Source: Fen-1308 sp035319125
Lineage (GTDB): Bacteria; Nitrospirota; Thermodesulfovibrionia; Thermodesulfovibrionales; Dissulfurispiraceae
Direction of reading: 5' to 3'
Length of the DNA stretch: 64,000 bases
Assembly (NCBI GenBank): GCA_035319125.1
Contig: DATHDG010000014.1
Span: forward strand, 62,001-126,000
The notes beneath the pieces are model-generated. The model made no database searches. It was not told the DNA's origin and saw only the letters and a list, made by a program, of their open reading frames with translations. Made by a program: the position numbers and the translations under genes. This document shows, one piece after another, positions 1 to 7,062 of this stretch (position 1 is its first letter; each line of letters starts with the position of its first letter).

Positions 1-2
1 TC

Positions 3-566
3 GGAGGTTCTATCGTAGGTATGCTCGCAGCGATTATGGGCGTGGGCGGCGGCTTTGTTACCTTCCCGATGTTCGTTTATATTTTTGGCGTGTCTACTGC
101 TACCACGGTTGGTACAGATATCCTGCAGATCATCTTCACGGCAGGTCTCGGCTCGATCTTCCAGTACGCAATTTACGGTTATGTTTTCTATACCCTCGCC
201 ATGGGCATGCTCATAGGCTCACTGATCGGAATCCAGGTCGGCGCCCTTACAACAAAGGTCGTCAAAGGGGCTCACATCAGGGGATTCTATGCAATGTCGA
301 TCATAGCCGGTTTCATTAACAGAGTGGCTACACTTCCCAAGAAGATGGTCGAACTTGAATACCTTCAGCTGAATAAAACAGTGATAGACACGATAGAGCT
401 TGTCGGCAACGTAGTCTTCTGGGTGGTCGTCGGATTCTTCGGGTTCTGGGTTCTGAGCAAATTCTTTGTGAATATCGGAAAGCTTAGAGAAGATGACGAT
501 AGTTATACACATGCGCGGGCTTCTGTCAGTTCGATGGAAACCGGAAAGATAAAAGGGGAGGGATAG
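3..566 (+). CDS. TauE/SafE-family anion transporter, C-terminal part (cut by window start)
   Basis: The reading frame is open from base 3, and GGSIVG before the first Met (base 21) continues the glycine-rich TauE repeat, so the true start lies outside the window. The visible part has hydrophobic segments with GVGGGF near the start and a closing membrane helix around FWVVVGFFGFWVL, then a charged tail. TauE/SafE proteins are inner-membrane permeases for sulfite, sulfoacetate or other organic anions. The substrate cannot be read from the sequence. It lies 3 bases before a two-helix membrane protein and a UspA gene. A second TauE with a Usp neighbour occurs at 14772-15794. Confidence 0.85.
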   Translation, partial: GGSIVGMLAAIMGVGGGFVTFPMFVYIFGVSTATTVGTDILQIIFTAGLGSIFQYAIYGYVFYTLAMGMLIGSLIGIQVGALTTKVVKGAHIRGFYAMSIIAGFINRVATLPKKMVELEYLQLNKTVIDTIELVGNVVFWVVVGFFGFWVLSKFFVNIGKLREDDDSYTHARASVSSMETGKIKGEG

Positions 567-569
567 ACA

Positions 570-1322
570 ATGGCGTCTTCAAAAAAACATCTTGGCCTCG
601 GCATAGTAATGGCCATAGGCTTCTTTGTGATATTGTTCCTGACTTTTTCGCCGATCTTTCCGAAGTCGGCTGACGGCAAGGCCCAGAACGGACTGGAGTG
701 GGCTGACGAGACGTTCAACAGGCTTTCCAAGGGGTCGTCTTATTTTATCCCTAAGGTAACAAAAGATGCTGAGAAGTTTGTGGGCAGGCCCATATCTATT
801 GCTGTGAAAATGACTAAAGACACAGATAAGCCTGGTGACGCCGAGAAGAGGGCAGTCAACGCCTCCAAGGTCTTTATAGCAGCAGGCGCAAATGCGACCG
901 TGACCGGATCTGAACTTAAAGTGGAAGGCGATCTTGGCAAAATACTCCTGGCTGCCCTGCAGGATTCAGATGCAATGTATAAGAATGACGGCAATTACAT
1001 CAAGACGAAATATGGAGCAGACGATGAGAAGAAGCAGTTCAGGCAGTGGCACAACGCCTTCACAAAATTCGACAAGGTTTTAAAGAAGGAAGGCAAGATC
1101 GAAGAGGCCAACATCATAAGCGATGTGACCAAAAAGGCGGTCGAGACTGCATATAACTATTACACAGTAGATGCCATCAAGGTCAAAGATAAGGCAGGCT
1201 TGATGACCTTTCTGCTCGTCTTTTATGTCGCATATACCATGTGGTGGGGTTTTTCGATCTTCTTTATGTTTGAAGGTTTGGGGCTTTCCATGAAGAAGGC
1301 GAAGGAAAAGAAAGAAGTATAG
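570..1322 (+). CDS. Two-helix membrane protein of unknown function, next to TauE
   Basis: This 250-residue protein has one N-terminal membrane helix (about residues 9-28), a polar Lys/Asp-rich middle region of about 175 residues that is probably periplasmic, and a second helix near residues 211-235 followed by a basic tail. I recognise no catalytic motif. It starts 3 bases after the TauE stop codon and lies 9 bases before a UspA gene, so it is almost certainly co-transcribed with the transporter. An accessory or sensory role for the permease is inference from position only. Confidence 0.75.
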   Translation: MASSKKHLGLGIVMAIGFFVILFLTFSPIFPKSADGKAQNGLEWADETFNRLSKGSSYFIPKVTKDAEKFVGRPISIAVKMTKDTDKPGDAEKRAVNASKVFIAAGANATVTGSELKVEGDLGKILLAALQDSDAMYKNDGNYIKTKYGADDEKKQFRQWHNAFTKFDKVLKKEGKIEEANIISDVTKKAVETAYNYYTVDAIKVKDKAGLMTFLLVFYVAYTMWWGFSIFFMFEGLGLSMKKAKEKKEV

Positions 1323-1331
1323 GAGGACGAC

Positions 1332-1769
1332 ATGAAGATACTGGTGCCTGTTGACGGATCGAGACATTCAAACGAAGCGCTGAAGGTTGCCCTTGAGTGT
1401 GCTAAATCAAAGGGTGCTGCTATAGACATTATTAGCGTGGCTGCTGATGCAAGCGGTATCGATTTGGAAATCTCAGCGAGCCAGCGCGAACGGATAATGG
1501 AAAGAATGGAGCAGCAGGCTGACTCAGCTGTGAAAGCGGCTTGTAAAATTGCTGCGGATGCCGGCGTTAAGGCAAATTGTAAGGTAGTTACATCGAATAC
1601 CTCCATTGCTGACGCAATCCTCGCCTATTCCGAAGAGACGAAATCAGATCTCATCGTGATGGGCAGCCGGGGGCTCAGCCAGTCTTCAAGGTTCAAGATG
1701 GGCAGCGTCGCGTCGCAAGTGGTAAAATACAGCGATTGTTCAGTTTATATAGTAAAGCTGCCCGCGTAG
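1332..1769 (+). CDS. Universal stress protein (UspA family)
   Basis: The 145-residue single Usp domain opens with the usual beta strand KILVPVDGS. It carries the ATP-binding signature G-2x-G-9x-G-(S/T) as GSRG, nine residues, then GS near the C-terminus, so nucleotide binding is expected. The start is backed by AGGAGG just upstream. UspA proteins are cytoplasmic stress or energy-state proteins. Its place between a TauE transporter and a sensor kinase suggests a regulatory partner of transport; this is inference. Confidence 0.9.
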   Translation: MKILVPVDGSRHSNEALKVALECAKSKGAAIDIISVAADASGIDLEISASQRERIMERMEQQADSAVKAACKIAADAGVKANCKVVTSNTSIADAILAYSEETKSDLIVMGSRGLSQSSRFKMGSVASQVVKYSDCSVYIVKLPA

Positions 1770-1785
1770 GCTGGCATAGGAGGAT

Positions 1786-3138
1786 ATGGAAATCCATAAA
1801 GGCGGCGATCTGTCGCAGAAGGCTACCAGCTTCCCGTTGCGGTGGATCGATTTCTATATAAGGCATTATGCGATGGTGACGGCCGCCGTCACCATCATTC
1901 TGTTATTCGTCATACTTCTGCTAGGCTGGATATCCGACAGCAAGAACCTTATTGAACTCTTTGCCGTTACGGTTACCATAGTTGCCGGGCTGTTCCTTAT
2001 TGTTTTGCTCCAGCGATGGTCCTCTGCAGTTTCACAGGAAGTTGAGATCAAGACCAGACAGCTTAATAGATCCGAGCATCTTTACCGTTCTCTCGTCGAA
2101 AATGCGAACGATATCATATTCACCATAAGCCCTGAAGGAACTATACTTTCGATGAACCACTTCGGGGCGGAGTTTTTTAGAAAGGGACCGGCAGAAATTG
2201 CCGGGAAGATGATCAGCGAGCTTTTGCCTGCCGAGAGTGCAGAAATGATCATGCAGGTAGAAACGGAAATATTCGATACCAAAGTGAGCAGGAGGATAAA
2301 CTGCAAGGCAAATATCGATGATTCTGAAAAGTGGCTCAACATAAGCCTTAGCGCTCTTATAGATGAATACGGGAACGTCTATAAAATCCTTGGCATAGGC
2401 AGGGACGTCACTGAGAGAAGAAAGAATGAAGAACAGATGATATATACTGAAAAACTAGCATCCATGGGCACGCTTGCCGCCGGTGTTGCCCATGAAATCA
2501 ATAATCCTCTGGCTGTAATACTTGGTTTTACCGATATGCTTCTCGAAAAGAAATTTGAGGACCCTGAGGCATATGATATCCTGAGAACAATTGAAAAACA
2601 GGCTCTTAATGCAAAACGCGTGGTGGAAAAACTACTCAGCTTTGCCCGTCATTCTGAAAGTAAAGAAGAGGATGTCGATATCAATAACAACGTAGATGAG
2701 GTGCTGGATGTAATTGGGCGCACGATAATTCTTAATAAGGTAACGACGATCAAGGATTTTGCATCGTCTCTGCCTGCAGTGCGTGGAGAACCGGGAGAGT
2801 TCCAGCAGGTGTTTTTCAATCTTATAAATAATGCTCTTGCTGTTATGAAGGGAGGGGGTATTCTTACTGTATGCACGAGAGTTGTTGATGGCGGACGCAG
2901 TGTCGAAGTGCGCATTTCCGACACCGGATGTGGTATAAAAAAAGAGCACAGAACTAAGATATTCGACCCGCTTTTTACAACGAAGAAGGTTGGCGAAGGC
3001 ACGGGTCTCGGACTTTCAGTCAGTTATGGCATTGTAACGCATCACGGAGGCACCCTGACATTTGAGACAAAGACTCAGGAGGAGTCGGACAGTCCAGGCA
3101 CTACATTCATAGTAACATTACCCGCTGTGAAGAAATAA
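1786..3138 (+). CDS. Membrane PAS sensor histidine kinase
   Basis: Two N-terminal helices (about residues 28-49 and 57-76) with almost no periplasmic loop are followed by a PAS domain (about 90-210) ending in the typical DVTERR. A HisKA dimerisation domain follows with phospho-acceptor His236 in AHEINNP, then a HATPase domain with N box NLINNAL, DTGCGI and GEGTGLGL. With so little outside the membrane it probably senses membrane or cytoplasmic signals through the PAS domain. Its stop codon lies 48 bases before the receiver at 3187, the likely cognate partner. Confidence 0.92.
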   Translation: MEIHKGGDLSQKATSFPLRWIDFYIRHYAMVTAAVTIILLFVILLLGWISDSKNLIELFAVTVTIVAGLFLIVLLQRWSSAVSQEVEIKTRQLNRSEHLYRSLVENANDIIFTISPEGTILSMNHFGAEFFRKGPAEIAGKMISELLPAESAEMIMQVETEIFDTKVSRRINCKANIDDSEKWLNISLSALIDEYGNVYKILGIGRDVTERRKNEEQMIYTEKLASMGTLAAGVAHEINNPLAVILGFTDMLLEKKFEDPEAYDILRTIEKQALNAKRVVEKLLSFARHSESKEEDVDINNNVDEVLDVIGRTIILNKVTTIKDFASSLPAVRGEPGEFQQVFFNLINNALAVMKGGGILTVCTRVVDGGRSVEVRISDTGCGIKKEHRTKIFDPLFTTKKVGEGTGLGLSVSYGIVTHHGGTLTFETKTQEESDSPGTTFIVTLPAVKK

Positions 3139-3186
3139 TAGGTGAATTTTTTGCCTATCTCTGGTAATGGACAAGAGGAGGCTTCA

Positions 3187-3600
3187 ATGGCTGAGAAGCT
3201 GCTTATAGTAGATGATGAACCCGACATGCTGAAACTGTTGAGCATGATCATCAGGGACAAAACCAAATACGAAACCATCACCACCAACAATCCTGCCGAA
3301 GCGCTCGACCTTGTCAAACGTGGAGGATATGATATGGTCATCACGGACCTTAAGATGCCGGGATTGGATGGAGTTGAGATGCTCGAAGCCGTCAAGAATT
3401 ATGATCAGGATATTCCCGTGATAATAATAACTGCATATGGAACTGTTGAAACAGCCGAGGAATCTCTGCGCAAGGGTGCTTTTGATTTCATAACAAAACC
3501 ATTCAGGAAAGAGCAGATTCTCTTCACTATTGAGAAGGCCATGAGCTGGCTTAGACTCCAGAGAGAGAACAAGAAACTTAAGGAACAGATCAAACAGTAG
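3187..3600 (+). CDS. Response regulator, receiver domain plus short coiled tail
   Basis: The receiver domain has the acidic pair in VDDEPD, phospho-acceptor Asp in ITDLKMPG, Thr in ITAYG and Lys in TKPF. After the receiver there is only a short Lys/Glu-rich helix and no output domain. I chose ATG 3187 over the upstream GTG at 3142 because GAGGAG lies at the right distance and the encoded MAEKLLIVDDE is the normal receiver N-terminus. It probably takes phosphate from the kinase just upstream and passes it on or binds a protein partner. Confidence 0.9.
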   Translation: MAEKLLIVDDEPDMLKLLSMIIRDKTKYETITTNNPAEALDLVKRGGYDMVITDLKMPGLDGVEMLEAVKNYDQDIPVIIITAYGTVETAEESLRKGAFDFITKPFRKEQILFTIEKAMSWLRLQRENKKLKEQIKQ

Positions 3601-3638
3601 CTAAAACTCTCGCTTGCGTTTGGCTTTATTTCACCGCA

Positions 3639-3707
3639 AGGGCCCTGCACAGTTAAACTAAATGTTATGATATTGTACGTAAGGATTTAACTGTGAACGG
3701 AGGCCCT
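3639..3707 (+). repeat. Inverted repeat enclosing the RBS of the PAS protein gene
   Basis: CACAGTTAAA at 3648-3657 is perfectly repeated in inverse as TTTAACTGTG at 3686-3695. An outer pair, AGGGCC at 3639-3644 and GGCCCT at 3702-3707, extends the symmetry. The Shine-Dalgarno GGAGG (about 3699-3703) lies in the 3' arm just before ATG 3709. It could be a regulator-binding site or an mRNA hairpin that hides the RBS. The 28-base loop favours neither. Confidence 0.55.
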
Positions 3708-3708
3708 G

Positions 3709-5988
3709 ATGCAGCAAGATGGATCAGCCGGAGATAGCAGCTCAAAAGATAAGGTTGACGAACAGACACTGCATCTTGCCTCATTCCCGCTGATGAACCC
3801 GAACCCCTTGATCGAGCTGGACCTATCGGGCAGTATCGTTTTTATGAACCCAGCATCTCGAAAGATTTTAGAGAGTCTTGGAATGGACAGGACCCCGACC
3901 GTTTTTGTGCCTGCCGACTTTGAAGCCATTGTCGGGGCGTGGGACAAAAAGGGCGAGATATCGGTATATCGGGAAGTCGGCATAAAGGACAGGACTTTCG
4001 CAGAGAATGTCCACCTTTCCCCCGAATTCAATTCTGCTCGTATTTACGCTTACGACATCACTGAAAAAAAGAAATTGGAGAACGCGCTTATCAGCGCCAA
4101 AAAGGCCTGGGAACTGACCTTTGACACAGTGCCTGATATGATAGCCATTCTCGACACGGACCATAAAATTACACGAGTCAACCGCGCCATGGCTGAACGT
4201 CTAGGTCGAAAACCGTCGGAATGTGTCGGAATGCATTGTTACGAGATTGTGCACGGTATACACCATCCGCCCAGTTTCTGTCCGCATGTCAGAACTCTTA
4301 ATGATGGCAGGGAGCATATCGAAGAGGTATACGAGAGTAAGATCGGCGGCGACGTATTGGTAAGTATCACTCCCCTGCATGACGCGGACGGCCAAGTGAT
4401 CGGAGCGGTGCATGTTGCCCGCGATATCACTGCCCGCAAGCTGATTGAAACGGAGAGGGAGGCAACGGTTGAGTTCCTGCAGCTTGTAAATAAAAGTAAA
4501 TCTACTGCCGATCTGATTCATGCCGCCACCGAATTCTTTCAGCGGAAGTCCGGCTGTGAAGCTGTCGGCATCAGACTCAGGCAGGAATACGACTATCCTT
4601 ATTATGAAACGAGCGGATTTTCGAAAGAGTTCGTGATGCTTGAAAACAGGCTTTGCGCCCTCGACGAGCGCGGTCGTCCCATCATCGACGGCGCTGGCAA
4701 CCCAGCCCTCGACTGCATGTGCGGCAACGTTATCTGCGGCCGCTTCGATCCTGCAAAACCTTTCTTTTCAAAACGGGGCAGCTTCTGGGCCAACAATACT
4801 ACCCGTCTTCTCGCTACGACCACCGAAAAGGACCGTCAGGCCAGAACGCGAAACCGATGCAATGGAGAAGGATATGAATCAGTGGCGCTTATCGGATTGA
4901 CCCTCGGCGATGAAAGACTTGGCCTCCTGCAACTTAACGATCGCAGACCTGACCGGTTTACGCCTGAATCGATAGCCTTGTGGGAAAGGCTTGCAGACTA
5001 TCTGGCTGTTGCGCTGTCCAAGTTTCGGACTGATGAGGCTTTGCGGGTGAGTGAGAAACGTCTCGCCATATTCATTGAACATGCGCCGGCGGCGTTGGCC
5101 ATGTTTGATCGCGACATGAGGTATGTAAGCGCGAGCCGTAGGTGGATGAGCGATTACAACTTGGGTAGTCGAGATTTGCGGGGCCTGTCTCACTACGACA
5201 TATTTACCGAAATACCCGAGAGATGGAAGAATATACATAGTCACGGTTTGGCTGGTGAAGTCATTAAAGCTGATGAAGACCGTTTCGATCGCGCAGATGG
5301 ATCTGTGCAATGGCTTAGCTGGGAGGTTCGTCCATGGTACGACGATGCGGGCGAGGTGGGCGGGATCGTAGTTTTCAGCGAAGATATCACGCGTCGCAAG
5401 CAGGCCGAGGAATCTCTAAAAGAATCAAAAAGAATATTGGAATGGGAGAGAAACCTACTGCAATCGATTATGAATGGCGCTAGGAACGCCCATCTAGTCT
5501 ATCTTGATAGGGACTTCAATTTTGTGCGAGTGAATGATGCATACGCTGTAACGTGCGGCTATTCGTCGGAGGCAATGATCGGCAAGAACCACTTCGATCT
5601 TTATCCTCACGAGGAGAACAAGGCGATCTTCACCCGCGTGAGGGATTATGGCGAACCTGTCGAGTTCTATGACAAACCGTTTAGATTCCCGGACCAACCC
5701 GGAAGGGGGGTTACATACTGGGACTGGACATTGATGCCGGTAAAGGATTCTAACAAGGTCGTAGGCCTGATATTTTCCCTCTACGAAACTACCGAGCGCA
5801 AACAAGCCGAGGAAGCGATAAGCCGTGCGATGGAGGAGCTTAAGATCAAGAACGACGAACTGGAACGCTTCAACAGGGTCGCAGTCGGACGGGAGCTGAG
5901 AATGGTAGAGCTTAAGAAAGAGGTTAACAAGCTTTGCAGCATGACGGGCGAGCCTCCCAAATATAAAGTTGAGTTTGATGAACCCTGA
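3709..5988 (+). CDS. Soluble multi-PAS/GAF sensor protein without kinase domain
   Basis: This 759-residue protein has no membrane helix. It starts with a degenerate PAS-like region, then a cysteine-containing PAS (HCYEIVHG ... FCPHV, ending DITARK), a GAF-like domain with several Cys (CMCGNVICG), and two more PAS domains ending DITRRKQAEE and TTERKQAEE. The C-terminus is a charged coiled coil with VGRELRMVELKKEV, a tail I know from many multi-PAS proteins. No H box, N box or G boxes follow. It is therefore a sensor or scaffold and not a self-contained kinase. The Cys residues suggest redox or metal sensing (inference). Confidence 0.85.
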   Translation: MQQDGSAGDSSSKDKVDEQTLHLASFPLMNPNPLIELDLSGSIVFMNPASRKILESLGMDRTPTVFVPADFEAIVGAWDKKGEISVYREVGIKDRTFAENVHLSPEFNSARIYAYDITEKKKLENALISAKKAWELTFDTVPDMIAILDTDHKITRVNRAMAERLGRKPSECVGMHCYEIVHGIHHPPSFCPHVRTLNDGREHIEEVYESKIGGDVLVSITPLHDADGQVIGAVHVARDITARKLIETEREATVEFLQLVNKSKSTADLIHAATEFFQRKSGCEAVGIRLRQEYDYPYYETSGFSKEFVMLENRLCALDERGRPIIDGAGNPALDCMCGNVICGRFDPAKPFFSKRGSFWANNTTRLLATTTEKDRQARTRNRCNGEGYESVALIGLTLGDERLGLLQLNDRRPDRFTPESIALWERLADYLAVALSKFRTDEALRVSEKRLAIFIEHAPAALAMFDRDMRYVSASRRWMSDYNLGSRDLRGLSHYDIFTEIPERWKNIHSHGLAGEVIKADEDRFDRADGSVQWLSWEVRPWYDDAGEVGGIVVFSEDITRRKQAEESLKESKRILEWERNLLQSIMNGARNAHLVYLDRDFNFVRVNDAYAVTCGYSSEAMIGKNHFDLYPHEENKAIFTRVRDYGEPVEFYDKPFRFPDQPGRGVTYWDWTLMPVKDSNKVVGLIFSLYETTERKQAEEAISRAMEELKIKNDELERFNRVAVGRELRMVELKKEVNKLCSMTGEPPKYKVEFDEP

Positions 5989-6032
5989 TACTAATGCTCT
6001 CCTCATGATTTTAGAGGGGTAGCCGAAGACTT

Positions 6033-7052
6033 GTGAAAGTTCTTAAGGAAAATATCTTTCAAATGCCTATAATTGCTGTTTTCATTCTTGCGGTCTGCAT
6101 CTCGATGTCCGCATGCTCGCGTGAAGAGCAAAAGGCCGTCATGCCTTCCGAAAAAACTATCATTGCCTCAACCATGCTCCCCGACTCGACCCTGGTCCAG
6201 GTTGCAGACACAAAAGGTTATTATGCCGTGGAGGGGCTGGCTGTCACTATGCAGGTACATCAGATCGGGAAACAGGCGCTTCAGTCAGTGCTTGACGGTA
6301 AAGCCGATTTTGCAACTGTTGCCGAAGCCCCTGCTATGCTGGCAATCATGAAAGGCGAAAAGATATGCGTTATTGCAACAATCGACACATCGCATAGAAA
6401 TATAGCGATTCTGGCCAGAAGGGACCGTGGCATTGAAACGCTTGAGGACTTGAAAGGCAGGCAAATAGCAACAACCTTTGGTACCATTGCCGAATTTTTT
6501 ATGTACTCGATATTGACAGTCAATGGAATATCCCAAAAGAATATCACGGCTGTTAATCTGCCGCCGGAAAAACTGCCAGACGCGCTGCTTGGTGGTGATA
6601 TTGACGCTGCCACACTCTGGAACCCCCTGCTGGTCGTTGCACAAAAGAAATTGGGTGAGACCGGCAGGACTTTTTATGGAGATGATTTATACACGCAGTT
6701 CTTTCTGGTTGTTTCCAAACAGGATACCATACGTGGCAACCCGGAAAAAGTGAAAAAGGTTCTCCGGGCTCTGATCAGAGCGGAGGAGTTCATCAGGACC
6801 GATCCAGCCGAAGCGCAAAGGATTACAGCGGAATACAGCCGCACTGAGGAATCATTGGTCAGTGAGACATGGGCATCCAACAACTTCAGGGTGGCTCTTG
6901 ACCAGTCACTGATTCTTGCGCTGGAAGATGAATCTAAATGGGCGATCAAAAATGGCTTGACCGGTGCGACTGTAATACCCAACTATTTGGATTTTATTTA
7001 TTTTGAAGGTCTGAAATCGGTCAAGCCTGCTGCGGTAAGGATACTAAGGTAG
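6033..7052 (+). CDS. Periplasmic substrate-binding lipoprotein, NMT1/SsuA-like
   Basis: A GTG start gives a short signal sequence with lipobox SMSAC, so the mature protein is probably a lipoprotein. The body resembles the NMT1/SsuA type-2 periplasmic binding fold: GYYAVEGLAVTM, DFATVAEAPAM, GRQIATTFGT and GDIDAATLWNP. Such proteins bind sulfonates, nitrate, taurine or thiamine precursors. No permease or ATPase gene follows. It lies 10 bases before a sensor kinase, so it may act as a ligand-binding co-sensor and not in transport (inference). Confidence 0.85.
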   Translation: MKVLKENIFQMPIIAVFILAVCISMSACSREEQKAVMPSEKTIIASTMLPDSTLVQVADTKGYYAVEGLAVTMQVHQIGKQALQSVLDGKADFATVAEAPAMLAIMKGEKICVIATIDTSHRNIAILARRDRGIETLEDLKGRQIATTFGTIAEFFMYSILTVNGISQKNITAVNLPPEKLPDALLGGDIDAATLWNPLLVVAQKKLGETGRTFYGDDLYTQFFLVVSKQDTIRGNPEKVKKVLRALIRAEEFIRTDPAEAQRITAEYSRTEESLVSETWASNNFRVALDQSLILALEDESKWAIKNGLTGATVIPNYLDFIYFEGLKSVKPAAVRILR

Positions 7053-7062
7053 GAGTGGACCG

